From contig NZ_BPQQ01000106.1 in the NCBI RefSeq assembly GCF_022179325.1, positions 1-42,906 on the forward strand: 42,906 nt of DNA, written 5' to 3'. Below the pieces are notes generated by a model. The model made no database searches and had not been told where the DNA came from. It saw only the letters and a list, made by a program, of their open reading frames with translations. Source of the DNA: Methylobacterium isbiliense. Lineage in GTDB: Bacteria; Pseudomonadota; Alphaproteobacteria; Rhizobiales; Beijerinckiaceae. Both the position numbers and the translations under genes were made by a program. This document shows positions 1 through 11,257 of the stretch, piece by piece. Each line of letters starts with the position of its first letter. Within the stretch, counting starts at the first letter, position 1.

Positions 1-873
1 ACGCAAAGTGCGGGAGAACCGGAGTGGAAGCCCGTGGCTGACGCGGGGGCGGCAACGCTCGCCAAACTCGTGCCCGGTATGCTGGAACGCCTGCACGTGA
101 AGGTCGAGCGCACCACCATCGATGGGGTGCGCGCCTTCATCCTGACACCCGAGACGATCCCGCCGGAAAATCGCGACCGCCTGCTCGTGCACGTCCATGG
201 CGGCTGCTACGTGCTCAACCCCGGTGAGGCCGGATTGCCGGAGGCGATCTTCATGGCCGGCTTTGGCCGCTTCAAGGTGATCTCGGTCGACTACCGCATG
301 CCGCCCGAAGCCTATTATCCGGCCGCGCACGACGACGCCATGACGGTCTGGAGGGCGGCCATTCGGATGGCCGATCCGAGGAAGATGGGGATCTTCGGCA
401 CATCGGCGGGTGGTGCGCTCACCTTGGCGATGGTGTTGCGCGCCAAGCAGGAGGGGCTGCCGTTGCCGGGAGCGATCGCGCCCGGCACTCCGATGTCGGA
501 CACCACGAAGGTCGGCGACAGCTTCGTCACCAACGCCATGCTCGACAACGTACTCGTCTCCCCGGACGGCTTCTGCGACGACGGCGCGAAAGTCTACGCG
601 GCTGGGCACGATCTCAAGGACCCGATGCTCTCGCCGGTCTACGGGGATATGCGCGGCTTCCCGCCGACCATCCTGACCACCGGCACGCGCGACCTCCTGC
701 TCTCGAACACGGTCCGGGTGCACCGGAAGCTGCGCGATGCCGGCGTCGAGGCGTACCTCCAGGTCGGCGAAGGTCAGTCGCACGCCCACTACATCCGTGA
801 CGACACCGCTCCGGAGACCCGCAAGGTGTTCGAGGAGATTGCCTGGTTCTTCGACAAGCATCTGGAGAGGTGA
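1..873 (+). CDS. alpha/beta hydrolase, HSL-family esterase (5' end outside window)
   Basis: The reading frame is open from base 1, and the residues before the first possible start (GTG at 34) still look like family sequence, so the gene very probably begins upstream of the window. Counting from that GTG, the oxyanion-hole motif HGGCY lies near residue 55. The nucleophile elbow GTSAGG puts the catalytic serine near 124. Asp in GTRDLLL and His in the C-terminal SHAHY complete a hormone-sensitive-lipase type triad. Such enzymes hydrolyse short acyl esters or lactones; the substrate here cannot be read from sequence. Another, unrelated hydrolase gene follows on the same strand about 150 bp later. 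The family call is firm, the substrate unknown. Confidence 0.85.
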   Translation, partial: TQSAGEPEWKPVADAGAATLAKLVPGMLERLHVKVERTTIDGVRAFILTPETIPPENRDRLLVHVHGGCYVLNPGEAGLPEAIFMAGFGRFKVISVDYRMPPEAYYPAAHDDAMTVWRAAIRMADPRKMGIFGTSAGGALTLAMVLRAKQEGLPLPGAIAPGTPMSDTTKVGDSFVTNAMLDNVLVSPDGFCDDGAKVYAAGHDLKDPMLSPVYGDMRGFPPTILTTGTRDLLLSNTVRVHRKLRDAGVEAYLQVGEGQSHAHYIRDDTAPETRKVFEEIAWFFDKHLER

Positions 874-1024
874 CGCCCACACGCCGGGAGAACACGAGGA
901 GGCCAGCACGACACAATCGCACGCCGGACGTAGCGTGCCGGCCAACTGCGGGGACGCGGCAGACGAGGATCGCAACGCTGAGCCTGACAGTTTGTTGTGC
1001 TGGCACGACGCTCGCGAGGTGCTC

Positions 1025-2097
1025 ATGGCCCGTCGGCCCCACTCCGTCCTGCCGCTTCTGGTGCGGCAAGCCGCCAAAGTGCTCGGTCTCGCGGCCATGG
1101 GTGGCAGCGGCGCATGGCTCGCCTACAGCCGGTTCGTCGTCAATCATCGCCTGCCGCTGCCGGATGCCCTTCCGGGCGGCGTCATCGAACTGAAGACCGG
1201 GGCCGGCGGCATCGCCCTATACGGTGGTGCCGGCGGGAACGGCCCTCCTCTTCTCCTCATCCACTCGATCAACGCCGCTGCAAGCGCCTACGAGGTCCTC
1301 CCGCTCTTCCTGCACTATGCAGGACGACGCCCCGTCTACGCCCTTGACCTGCCCGGGTTCGGCGTCTCGGAACGCCGCCGTCGTCGCTACACGCCCACTG
1401 TGATGATCGAGGCCATCCATGCCGCCGCCGCCGAGATCCGGCGGCGGCACGACGGGGCCGCGCTCGATGCTCTCGCACTCTCCCTCTCAGCCGAGTACCT
1501 CGCCCGCACGGCCCTGGAGCGCCCGCGGGACTACCGCTGCCTTGCCCTGATCAGCCCGACCGGTTTCGATGCGCGGCTCTCCGGCCGCTCTCCACGCGGC
1601 GGCCACCGAGGGAAGGATCGATTGCTCGCGACCCTCGATGCGCCGCCCTGGGGGCGCGCCCTGTTCGACGCCCTGGTCAGCCGCCCGAGCATGCGCTTCT
1701 TCCTGGAGAAGACCTGGGGCTCACCGGACATTGACGAGGGCCTGCTCGCCTACGGGTACGCCTCGGCGCATCAGCCGGGTGCCGAGCATGCCCCCTTCTG
1801 CTTCATCGCCGGCCACCTCTTCCCCACGGACGCTACAGCACTTTACGAGCCGCTCGACCTGCCCGTTCTGGTCATCCACGCACCCGCGGCGACTTCGTCG
1901 ATTACCGCGACCTGCCTCGGTTTGCCTGGCAGCAGAATTGGACCGTCGTGCGATTGCTGACCGGCGCCTTCCCACACTTCGAGGATCTGACGGCCGTCAC
2001 ACGTGCCCTCGAGAGCTTCTGGGCAGGGCGCCGGCTCGTGGCGGGCCTGTTTCTGGACAAGCTGGTGCTCAAGGACATGGCCCTGGGAAACGTGTAG
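1025..2097 (+). pseudogene. alpha/beta hydrolase, frameshifted near 1880 and 3'-fused to IS remnant
   Basis: ATG 1025 follows a good ribosome site (gaggtg). The protein has an N-terminal hydrophobic anchor (about residues 14-34), then an alpha/beta hydrolase core: LLLIHSINAA (oxyanion region), DLPGFG and ALSLSAEYL (nucleophile region, without the usual second Gly). The frame ends at 1960 with unrelated residues. Adding one G after 1880 restores HGTRGDFVDYRDLPRF and continues through the expected GAFPHFED (catalytic His) to a stop at 2097, so a single base is missing. The last 21 codons (from 2032) no longer look like hydrolase but like the end of an IS3-type orfA. Either the gene is inactive or the base is a sequencing error; the fused tail is independent of that. 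Confidence 0.75.
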
Positions 2098-2189
2098 CCT
2101 CCGAGCGACACCGGCAGGCGGTGGCTGACATCCGAGAGAGGTACGCTCTGTCGGAATGCCACGCCTGCCGCATAGTCGGCCGGCCATGA
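2032..2189 (+). mobile_element. IS3-family transposase remnant (orfA tail plus orfB head)
   Basis: Codons 2032-2094 read LDKLVLKDMALGNV and stop, resembling the end of IS3-family orfA proteins (typical form LDKLVLKDxASGN). The overlapping frame shifted by one then reads RHRQAVADIRERYALSE followed by HACRIVGRP and a stop at 2187-2189, resembling the start of IS3-family orfB. The order and frame overlap match an IS3 orfA/orfB junction. No catalytic DDE part and no terminal repeats remain, so this is a dead fragment. The match is from memory of the family and has not been searched. Confidence 0.55.
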
Positions 2190-2412
2190 GCCGCTCCCGC
2201 CGGACCGGCCCGCAGGCGCCATCCGGTCTTGGCGCAGCCGGGACACTTCTGCGGGAGCGGCGATCGTTGCGGCCGGGCGGGACCGGGGCCGGTGCCGGTC
2301 ATCATCGAACACGGCGCGGACGAGGGTCCGGGTGAACCTGCTGTTCTCCTCATCCGCACCCTTCGAGGAGCCGGCCTCGATTCTCGGCTGATCGAGACGA
2401 GGGTCCGGACCA
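2190..2412. other. convergent intergenic region, no gene recognised
   Basis: Together with the IS3 remnant this separates the + strand hydrolase from the - strand gmd gene. It is GC-rich with long open frames on both strands, but none has a recognisable protein or ribosome site. No clear rho-independent terminator was seen. Confidence 0.4.
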
Positions 2413-4535
<2,123 letters not shown>

Positions 4536-5146
4536 GGTAGCGATGCTCCATTCATCTCAGGATCATGAAGATCCAGTGTGAACCCGAGTAGGCATCACCG
4601 ACGGAACTCGCACCGCCAAATTTTTTGCACCGACGATGCGATTACGGCGCTCTGCAAGGCGCCTGAAAAATCCGGGACCGGCATCATCCGACGAACGGTG
4701 ATCGCGCCTGCCGAAGACGGCAGGGCCGCATGGTCGGACGAGAGCAGGCAGGGACGATGCCGCGAGACTGTGCCGGACGAACGGCCGACGGCGGAGAACT
4801 GGTCCGCCTGCGCGACCCGCGCGGACCTCCGGGCCCGCGATCGGGCGGTGCGTTGGTGCACCTCCCCGTCCGGTGGCCGCTCGATGCGGCGCACGGCCGC
4901 GCCTAGCAGAACCACGTGGAGCAATTCTGCCCAGGCTCTTCGTCCTGCATCGGTGCCGCCGCCTAACCGGCGACCGCTTCGGCGAATGATGCTCAGGCTG
5001 GACGCACCGGTCGGCGGGCGGGCGTGTGGGGCCTGCGGTCGGCGCGATGCGTACGAACACGCACGCGGCTTCGTCCCGATCGCCCCCGCCAGCACATCCG
5101 CAGCCCGGCCCGGGCTCGCCGCATCGGCCCTATCTCGGCCCTGCGG
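4536..5146. other. intergenic region upstream of uxs, no gene recognised
   Basis: 611 bp between the exoF-like gene and uxs. The left part holds a short palindrome (GGATC-5 bp-GATCC at 4560-4574) and the AT-rich motif at 4617-4629, so it probably contains the uxs-gmd promoter. The open frames on either strand lack ribosome sites and recognisable residues. The far end overlaps a 17-bp tandem repeat. Confidence 0.45.
4617..4629. promoter_or_regulatory. AT-rich motif CAAATTTTTTGCA upstream of uxs
   Basis: This is an unusual AT-rich island in GC-rich surroundings, 82-94 bp before the uxs start. It is almost identical to CAAACTTTTTTGCA at 21222-21235 before the exoY-like gene, differing by one inserted C. 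It may be a shared regulator site or promoter element; the protein that would bind is unknown. Confidence 0.35.
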
Positions 5147-5163
5147 CTATCTCGGCCCTGCGG
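5130..5163. repeat. 17-bp tandem direct repeat x2 across the exoF stop codon
   Basis: CTATCTCGGCCCTGCGG occurs twice without a gap (5130-5146 and 5147-5163). The stop codon of the exoF-like gene (complement of 5147-5149) lies at the start of the second copy, so the duplication sets the exact C-terminus. Confidence 0.85.
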
Positions 5164-6499
5164 TGTGGAGAGCCGCCGCGATACCGCTCGCGCCAGGCGC
5201 GCCGACGCCCGAGGGCGGCGACTTGGCAGCCGGCACGGCTGGCGCGCGTGGGGGCGCCGCTTGCGGGCTGCCCGTGCGCGTCTCCGCCACGCGGTCGGAG
5301 TCGCCGCTCGACGCCGGCTCGGCCGTGATCTGCACGAGGTCGCGGGGCATGAGGCGCGTATCCGCGTCCGCCTGCAGGACTTGGATCGTCCCGCTCATCT
5401 CGCGGCGGATCGTGAACACGGGGACGCGCGCACGCGCGCCGCGCCCGTCCGAGGCGCCGACGGTCGTGCGTCCCACCTCGGCGCGGCGCCGGACCGGCAG
5501 CAGGCTCTCACGCAGGCTGATCAGCTCCCGCTCGACCTCGGCGAGCTGGCCGGAGGCCTCGATGGTGCGAGAATTCTCAAGGTTCGCCGATGTCTGCTCG
5601 GCGTTTGCAGCCTGGAGCTTCGTCTCCGATATACGGCGTTCGATCTCCCGCTGATCGTTCTCGGTATCGACGATCGACCGCTTTAGCGCGAGCAGCCGCG
5701 TTACCGGAACCAAGCGGGCATTCTCGGAATCGCCGCTGATGGCCGACAGCTCCTGCTGAAGCAGGGTGAGCTGCAAGCCCTTCTTGGTGAGACTCGCCTT
5801 GAGAGCGGCCTCCTGCTCGACCAAGATCTGGGACTGCCGCTTGAGGTTCTTGATCTCGCCGGTCATCGCTTCGCGGCGCTTGGCGAACAGGTGTCGCTCG
5901 CGCGTGAGAAGCACCTCGGCCTGCGCCGGCTTGAGCCCTTCGGCCCAGCCGTCCGGCAAGTCGAAGCTTGCAGCCGATGCGGCTTCGGCGCTGAGACGCG
6001 CCCGCCGGAGAATGGCCGCGGCCAAGCGGGTCTGTGTCTGCTCCTCCTGCTCGACAGCCCGATAGGCCTCGAAGACCAGGAGCGGACCGGCACTCTCGAA
6101 CAGGCGCGGGGCGCCACCGGCGAGCACGTAGGCCTTGGCGGCGGTGAGGTCGGTCGCCCAGGCGTAGCGGCCCGGGGTCTGAACCGCACCGCCAACGAAG
6201 ATCGGCGCCGTCTCCAGAACTGTGACGGTGACGCGCGGTTCGAGGATGCCGGCCCGCTCGCGGCAAGCCGCGACGAGACGGGCCTCGACCTCGTCGATGG
6301 TCTGGCCCGACGCGCCGACGCTGCCGACTAGGGGAAGGCGCAAGTTGCCATCGCCATCGACTCTGAGCGCCAAGGACATGTCAGGCCGGCCGAAGACCCG
6401 CACGTCGACCCGGTCCTCCGGGCCGAGCCGGAACGAATCCGCACTTGCCGGCACGATCAGGAGTGCGGCGAGTGCGATGCCTGCGAGAAGACGCTTCAT
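5147..6499 (-). CDS. exoF: polysaccharide export protein, ExoF/Wza-like (OPX family)
   Basis: The 450-residue protein begins with a signal peptide (MKRLLAGIALAALL, cut after PASA). A Poly_export domain (RLGPEDRVDVRVFGRPDM to about residue 100) and an SLBB-like segment (FVGGAVQTPGRYAW) follow. A long coiled coil (about 210-370) precedes a SLBB-like region (MSGTIQVLQADADTRLMPRDLVQI) and a Pro/Ala-rich tail. This layout matches rhizobial ExoF rather than short Wza. It acts in the periplasm or outer membrane to pass the finished polymer out. A strong GGAGG site precedes ATG 6499, which overlaps the upstream glycosyltransferase stop by ATGA. It is the last gene of the four-gene operon starting at 9683. 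Confidence 0.88.
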   Translation of the reverse strand: MKRLLAGIALAALLIVPASADSFRLGPEDRVDVRVFGRPDMSLALRVDGDGNLRLPLVGSVGASGQTIDEVEARLVAACRERAGILEPRVTVTVLETAPIFVGGAVQTPGRYAWATDLTAAKAYVLAGGAPRLFESAGPLLVFEAYRAVEQEEQTQTRLAAAILRRARLSAEAASAASFDLPDGWAEGLKPAQAEVLLTRERHLFAKRREAMTGEIKNLKRQSQILVEQEAALKASLTKKGLQLTLLQQELSAISGDSENARLVPVTRLLALKRSIVDTENDQREIERRISETKLQAANAEQTSANLENSRTIEASGQLAEVERELISLRESLLPVRRRAEVGRTTVGASDGRGARARVPVFTIRREMSGTIQVLQADADTRLMPRDLVQITAEPASSGDSDRVAETRTGSPQAAPPRAPAVPAAKSPPSGVGAPGASGIAAALHTAGPR

Positions 6500-7656
6500 G
6501 AGGACCTCCGTTGCACGCCGTCGAGGACGGCATCGATCGTGTCGACGAAGCGCGGCCACGTGAAAGCGGCGGCGCGGGCGGGCCCTTGCGCGCCCAGATG
6601 CTGGGCCAGAGCCTCGTCCTGCGCGATGCGGCGCAGGCCGGCTGCGAAGGCGGCCGGATCGGGTTCGACCAGCAGGCCGGTCACGCCGTCCTGCACGGTC
6701 TCGCGCAGGCCGCCCCGGTTGCAGGCCAAGACGGGCCGTCCATGGGCCATCGCCTCGATCGGGGTCAGCCCGAAATCCTCGTTGAAGGCCGGGGCGAGAA
6801 CCGCCCAGGCCCGCGCGTAGAGGGCGCGCATGCGATCGTCCGAGACCACCGTTTCGAAGGTGATCCGCTCCTCGCCGCCGGCCAGATCCCGCAGTTGCGC
6901 GAAGTAGGGACGGCTCTTGGCGTCGACCATGCCGGCGATGTGCAGGCGGAATCGTTGCAGCGCGGGCGGCGCCTCGCTGAGGAACTGGCGAAATCCGGCG
7001 ATGGCGAGTTCGATGTTCTTCGTCCACATGATCCGGCCGGGGAGCAGGAACATCGGCTCGGGCTCGCCCCCGGAAGCCGCCTGCCGCGGCTCGACGCCCG
7101 GATAAGCGAGGTGGATCTTGGATTCTGGAAACAGGCGGTTGTCCGCGACGCGCCGCCGGACAGTCTCGGCGATGCAGATCACTTCGTCGAAGTTGCGCCA
7201 TGCCATGCGGTCGACGAGGCGGAACGCCGCCTCCGCCGCCCGCTTCACCGGCCGAGCCGGACCGCCGCCCGCCAGCACGCGATCGCGGTAGACCTCATCG
7301 TAGGTCGCGCGCAGCGGCGTGAAGCAGAGATTGACCACGGGCTTGCGGCGATTGCTGATGGTCAGGAGCGGGCCGAGACCATCGCAGCAGAGGAGAACCG
7401 CGTCGTGCTGCGCCGGATCGAGGCGCGTGTGCAGAATGGACAGCGCGGCCGCGGTCACGGCGGAATAGGTGCGTTCGACCGAGACCCGGGACAGCTCGGT
7501 GACGTCCATTCCGGCGAGTTCCGGATAGGTTCCATCCGGATCGAAGTGGTTGGTGTAGATGCGGATGTCATGGCGGCTTCGGCGCTTGATCTCGATGAGC
7601 GCCCGCTCGATTCCGCTGCGCAGGTAGACCCAGGGGTAATAGAGCGCGACTCTCAT
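6496..7656 (-). CDS. glycosyltransferase, GT4 family
   Basis: The 386-residue cytoplasmic protein has a GT-B fold. The N-terminal part MRVALYYPWVYLRSGIE resembles group 1 transferases acting on polysaccharide repeat units. The C-terminal donor domain shows LLPGRIMWTKNIELAI and the EX7E-type motif NEDFGLTPIEAMAHGRPV. It adds a nucleotide-activated sugar to a lipid-linked intermediate; donor and linkage are not readable. ATG 7656 is chosen because residues upstream in frame are unlike the family. It overlaps the neighbouring genes by 4 bp on both sides, so translation is probably coupled to the preceding transferase and to the exoF-like gene. Confidence 0.88.
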   Translation of the reverse strand: MRVALYYPWVYLRSGIERALIEIKRRSRHDIRIYTNHFDPDGTYPELAGMDVTELSRVSVERTYSAVTAAALSILHTRLDPAQHDAVLLCCDGLGPLLTISNRRKPVVNLCFTPLRATYDEVYRDRVLAGGGPARPVKRAAEAAFRLVDRMAWRNFDEVICIAETVRRRVADNRLFPESKIHLAYPGVEPRQAASGGEPEPMFLLPGRIMWTKNIELAIAGFRQFLSEAPPALQRFRLHIAGMVDAKSRPYFAQLRDLAGGEERITFETVVSDDRMRALYARAWAVLAPAFNEDFGLTPIEAMAHGRPVLACNRGGLRETVQDGVTGLLVEPDPAAFAAGLRRIAQDEALAQHLGAQGPARAAAFTWPRFVDTIDAVLDGVQRRSS

Positions 7657-8711
7657 GGCTGTGCCTCCGACAGGGGCAGCGTGGGGGCAAGAAGAGTTCG
7701 GTAGAGGCCGAGGACCACGTCGCCGGAGCGCTCCCAATCGTAGGTGCGGGCACGCTCGCGGTTGCGGGCGCCGAGCGCGAGGCAGAGGTCGCGGTCGTCC
7801 CAGAGACGCCGGACGGCCGCGATCATGCCGCGCGTGTCCCCCGCCTCGACCTGCGCGCCCTCGGCCCCCTGTCCGGTGGTTCCGACCACGGCGCAGCCGC
7901 TGGCCATCGCCTCGGCGACGACGATCCCGAAGGTCTCGGCGTAGGAGGGAAAGAAGAAGATCCGGGCTCGGCCGAGCAGGCGCCGGTAAAGGTCGCCGCG
8001 GCTCTCCTGCACGGTGAGATTCGCCGGCGCCGCCGCCCGCAGCGCCGCGACGTTCCCGCCCCAGCCCACGGCCACGAAGCGGATTTGCGGACAGGCTCGG
8101 GCAACCGCGAGCAGTTCGGCGATGCCTTTGCGGGCCTCGAACTTGCCGGCGAAGAGAACGACATCCTCTTTCCCAACGGGCGACGCCTCCTCGAAGAAGG
8201 CGGGATCAACGCCCGGCGGAGCCAGGACGACGTGATTGCCCGGCGTCGCCTTCGCGAGCGCAAGAGAGTCCTCACTGAGGAAGATGCGGCCCTGCGCCGG
8301 CAGGCCCACGAGCAGGCGTTCGACTGCACGATGGGCCAAAGCGCTCGGACCGGAGCGCATTACCGACCAAGCCGGGCCGAACAACGCCATGTACTCGCAG
8401 ACGAGGGGGCGGCCGGTCAGTCGCGCCGCCAGGAATGCAGGCAGCATCGCATGGTAGGTGAAGGCATGAACGAGATCGGCGTCGCGTGCGGCTTCGATGA
8501 AGGCCGGCAGGCCGAGTGGCAGAGTCCGGCGGCGCAGCGGCAGGCGTCGCGTTGGCACGCCCTCATGGTCGCCGAGCGTCGGATCCCCCGCGCAGATCAC
8601 CTGGACCGCGATGCCACGCGCGCGCAGGTGGAGCGCGCGCCGGTGGGCCAGAACCTCACCGCCCCCTCCGGAGTCGGGCAGGTAGCGCTCGTGGGCGAGG
8701 AGGATGCGCAT
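7653..8711 (-). CDS. glycosyltransferase, GT4 family
   Basis: The 352-residue protein begins MRILLAHERYLPDSGGGGE, a typical GT4 acceptor-side start with a glycine-rich loop. The donor-binding half contains VLFAGKFEARKGIAELL and YAETFGIVVAEAMASG (EX7E motif). It likely adds one sugar during repeat-unit assembly at the inner membrane. It starts 3 bp after the upstream GT2 stop and overlaps the downstream GT4 by 4 bp, so it is an internal operon gene. Its specificity cannot be assigned. Confidence 0.88.
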   Translation of the reverse strand: MRILLAHERYLPDSGGGGEVLAHRRALHLRARGIAVQVICAGDPTLGDHEGVPTRRLPLRRRTLPLGLPAFIEAARDADLVHAFTYHAMLPAFLAARLTGRPLVCEYMALFGPAWSVMRSGPSALAHRAVERLLVGLPAQGRIFLSEDSLALAKATPGNHVVLAPPGVDPAFFEEASPVGKEDVVLFAGKFEARKGIAELLAVARACPQIRFVAVGWGGNVAALRAAAPANLTVQESRGDLYRRLLGRARIFFFPSYAETFGIVVAEAMASGCAVVGTTGQGAEGAQVEAGDTRGMIAAVRRLWDDRDLCLALGARNRERARTYDWERSGDVVLGLYRTLLAPTLPLSEAQP

Positions 8712-8714
8712 GGC

Positions 8715-9683
8715 TCACAGCACCAGGCAGCGATGACGGATCGAGCCGTATGCGAGGGCGCCGAAGATCAGGGCCGCCCGGGGCAGCCCGACCACGATCC
8801 GCGCGGCGATTGCGAGCGGATGCCGGTAGCGTCCGCTCTCGATCGTCCGGATCCAGGGATAGGGCAGCGCGGCCAGCAACAGCACCGGATGCACCAGCGC
8901 GGCCCCGGCGGCTCCCGCGACCGCCAATGCGAAGGCGGCGGATTGGCGACTGACGAAATAGCCGCAGTAGAGATCCCGCCGGATCTCCGGCCGAAGCCGC
9001 ACGACGAGGGGCCAGACCCGCAGGTTCAGCGCCTCCCGGTGCCATGCGACAAGCGTCTGGTGGAAGACTTCATGATACACGAGCGCGTCCGACGCGAAGG
9101 CGCGCGCCCATCCGGCTTGCACGACCTTCCACCCGAGGTCGGTGTCCTCGCCCCAGAAGCGGTCGAGGAATTCCGCCGAGAAGCCGCCGACGCCCAAGAA
9201 GGCTTCGCGGCGATAGAAGATGTTGCAGGTCTCGAAATACGGGGTCGCGCCCGTCACCGTCACGGTCTTCTCGAACAAGCGACGCGGCTGATCGGGCCGA
9301 GGCAGCGTGCGTCCCTGGACGATGCCCGTTCCGGTCGTCATGCCGGCGACACCGGCCCGGATCCATCCGTCCGTCGCCTCGCAATCATCATCGATGAAGG
9401 CGATAATCGAGCCCCGCCCGATCTCGACACCGAACTGACGCGAAGGCGTGGGCGACGTGAAGGCCTTGCGATGGTAGCTCAGGACCGGCAGGCCGCCCTG
9501 GTCCACGAGGGCACGGAGCGCGGCCTCGGTGCCGTCATCGGTGAAGTTGTGGACGACGATGATCTCGTAGCGGTCGGCCGGGTAGTCCTGTCGGAGCAGG
9601 GATCCGATCAGCCGCACGACCATGTCGCGGCGTCCGCGCGTCGGGACGACGACACTGACGAATGGTGGCGCAGCGAGAATCAT
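8715..9683 (-). CDS. glycosyltransferase, GT2 family, membrane-anchored
   Basis: The 322-residue protein has a GT-A domain at its N-terminus (VSVVVPTRGRRDMVV, FIDDDCEATDGW with the metal-binding Asp cluster, and the acceptor motif WGEDTDLGWKV). C-terminal hydrophobic stretches (about 240-270 and 295-312) probably anchor it in the inner membrane. It ends YGSIRHRCLVL, almost the same tail as the GT2 at 24458-25492, so the two are likely paralogues. It is the first gene of the operon 9683 to 5147. An AT-rich motif lies about 130 bp upstream. Confidence 0.88.
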   Translation of the reverse strand: MILAAPPFVSVVVPTRGRRDMVVRLIGSLLRQDYPADRYEIIVVHNFTDDGTEAALRALVDQGGLPVLSYHRKAFTSPTPSRQFGVEIGRGSIIAFIDDDCEATDGWIRAGVAGMTTGTGIVQGRTLPRPDQPRRLFEKTVTVTGATPYFETCNIFYRREAFLGVGGFSAEFLDRFWGEDTDLGWKVVQAGWARAFASDALVYHEVFHQTLVAWHREALNLRVWPLVVRLRPEIRRDLYCGYFVSRQSAAFALAVAGAAGAALVHPVLLLAALPYPWIRTIESGRYRHPLAIAARIVVGLPRAALIFGALAYGSIRHRCLVL

Positions 9684-10219
9684 CTTAACAGTACCGCCTG
9701 CTCATGCGAAGAGATGTCGACACGCAGCGTATTTTCTTAGAAGAGAAAGTCCGCTCGCTGTGATCGATGACGTCTCATGACAATAGCAGTCGCTTCCGCG
9801 CCGGCCGTACTAAAAATTATCATCCGAAGTGCAGGTAGGAGGCTGTGCCAACGAAGCACGGGCCTCCCGCTGCGTTCGCAGAGCGGGCCGCCAGGATGCG
9901 ATGACCCGCAGCACGCCAGGGACGGCCGATGGACGGTCGATACCGGGCACGTCCGAGACCCTGCCCGCATCGTCGGTCCGGGGCCGTTCCTGCCGCCGGC
10001 GTGCCCGCTCGCGGCGCGGCGCGCCATTCCGTTCGCCGGTGGACGTCGCGCTGATGGTCTCCGTGATCTCGGCGGCGCACCTTGCTGGCGTACCGGCCGT
10101 CGACCCTCTCCGGTGATGCCGAGCCGAAGACGGGACGGAGAGGTTCGCAGGGGAGCTGAGCGCGAAGCCGGCCAGCCGGTGCAGTGCCGGCTCATGCACG
10201 CCTACCGCGCAGGATCCCG
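9684..10219. other. intergenic region between two - strand operons, no gene recognised
   Basis: 536 bp. It should hold the promoter of the 9683-5147 operon and the end of the 20158-10220 operon. It contains AT-rich patches at 9730-9750 and 9807-9824 in otherwise GC-rich sequence. Open frames exist but have no family resemblance or convincing ribosome site. Confidence 0.45.
9810..9824. promoter_or_regulatory. AT-rich motif CTAAAAATTATCATC upstream of GT2 operon
   Basis: The first 11 bases are identical to 25590-25600 upstream of the paralogous GT2 gene. The last 11 (AAATTATCATC, 9814-9824) recur at 38508-38518 upstream of the chemoreceptor. It lies 127-141 bp before the start at 9683. It may be a binding site for an AT-preferring regulator; the role is inferred only from position and recurrence. 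Confidence 0.35.
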
Positions 10220-11257
10220 TCAGATACGGTCGTCCGCGCCGAGGATCGGCGGCGAGGTCATATCCGCAGGCCGACGGCGCAGCCCGCCGAGGCGGCGCTC
10301 CGGAAACGCGCGGCGGTCCATCAGCGCGCGGATCGCACGGTCATCGACGCGGCGCCCCGCTTGAACCCTCCGGCGCCGCGCCAGGGTTCCGGGGAGATGG
10401 CGCAGATTCCAGAGCAAAGCCCGGAGCTTGGGCCTGCGGGGAGCACGCAGGACGGCGTCCGCGAGGCCGTAAGTCACGGCGGGGAGGCCGTAGCGCAGCA
10501 GGCCGGCCAGTCCCCAGTTCACGAGGACGGACCGAAGGCGGTTCTTGGCGGCGTGGAAGCTGATGGTCTCGGCTGCCCGCCCGATGGCGCTGCCGACACG
10601 ATGGTGGACGGTGGCCTCGGGCACGACGCGAACGCGCCACCCGCTGAGGGTGAGCCGCCATCCGAGATCGGAATCCTCGTAGCCGTAGAAGAAGGCCTCA
10701 TCGAACCCGTCGATCTCCGCCAGGGCCCGCCGCCGGACGAGCAGCGCCGAGCAGTTCGTCCAGAGCACGTCGCGGGGCCGCGTCGCCGCGGTCGCCGGCT
10801 CCCCTTCGAGCGCGTCCCACGCCAGCCCGAGCGGCCCGAGGGCGCCGCCGTAGCCGTTCAGCAGGTCCGGCCTGTGGGCGTAGACGACCTTGCCGCCGAC
10901 GGCACCGACGCCCGGATCGGCGTCCAGGGCCGCGCCGCAGGCAGCGAGCCAGCCCGGGTCGAGGGAGACGTCGCTGTCCACGAACGCGACGGCGGCCGTT
11001 TCCGCCTCGCGCCAGCCCAGGTTGCGCGCGGCCGCCGGTCCTTCGGGCTCTTTGCAGCGGTAGCGCAGGGCAATGTTCGCGGCCGCCAGCACCGGAACCC
11101 AGCCGCCGATCACCTCGCGCGTGTCGTCCGTGGAACTGTTGTCGATGACCGTCACGGCGCGCGGCCGCCGCGTCTGCGCCGCCAGGGCAGCGAGCGTCGC
11201 GGGCAGATCCCTGCTGCGATTGAAGGTCGGGACGACGACGGTGACGTCCAGTGCCAT
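10220..11257 (-). CDS. glycosyltransferase, GT2 family (rhamnosyltransferase-like)
   Basis: The 345-residue GT-A protein has DVTVVVPTFNRSRDL at the N-terminus, the metal site FVDSDVSLDPGW, ALLVRRRALAEIDGFDE and the acceptor motif GYEDSDLGWRL. These are features of the WcaA/rhamnosyltransferase-like GT2 group. The C-terminal 80 residues are basic. ATG 11257 overlaps the stop of the upstream polymerase gene (TGATG), the last junction of the long coupled operon. The donor sugar is not predictable; a deoxy sugar would fit the precursor genes nearby. Confidence 0.87.
   Translation of the reverse strand: MALDVTVVVPTFNRSRDLPATLAALAAQTRRPRAVTVIDNSSTDDTREVIGGWVPVLAAANIALRYRCKEPEGPAAARNLGWREAETAAVAFVDSDVSLDPGWLAACGAALDADPGVGAVGGKVVYAHRPDLLNGYGGALGPLGLAWDALEGEPATAATRPRDVLWTNCSALLVRRRALAEIDGFDEAFFYGYEDSDLGWRLTLSGWRVRVVPEATVHHRVGSAIGRAAETISFHAAKNRLRSVLVNWGLAGLLRYGLPAVTYGLADAVLRAPRRPKLRALLWNLRHLPGTLARRRRVQAGRRVDDRAIRALMDRRAFPERRLGGLRRRPADMTSPPILGADDRI

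Noticed and set aside
8085-9740. Long + strand open frames (up to 551 codons) opposite the glycosyltransferases
   Set aside because: They mirror the third-codon GC bias of real - strand genes, and their translations show no domains.
9730-9752. TTTTCTTAGAAGAGAAA as a terminator hairpin
   Set aside because: Imperfect arms, a two-base loop and AT-only pairing make a stable hairpin unlikely.
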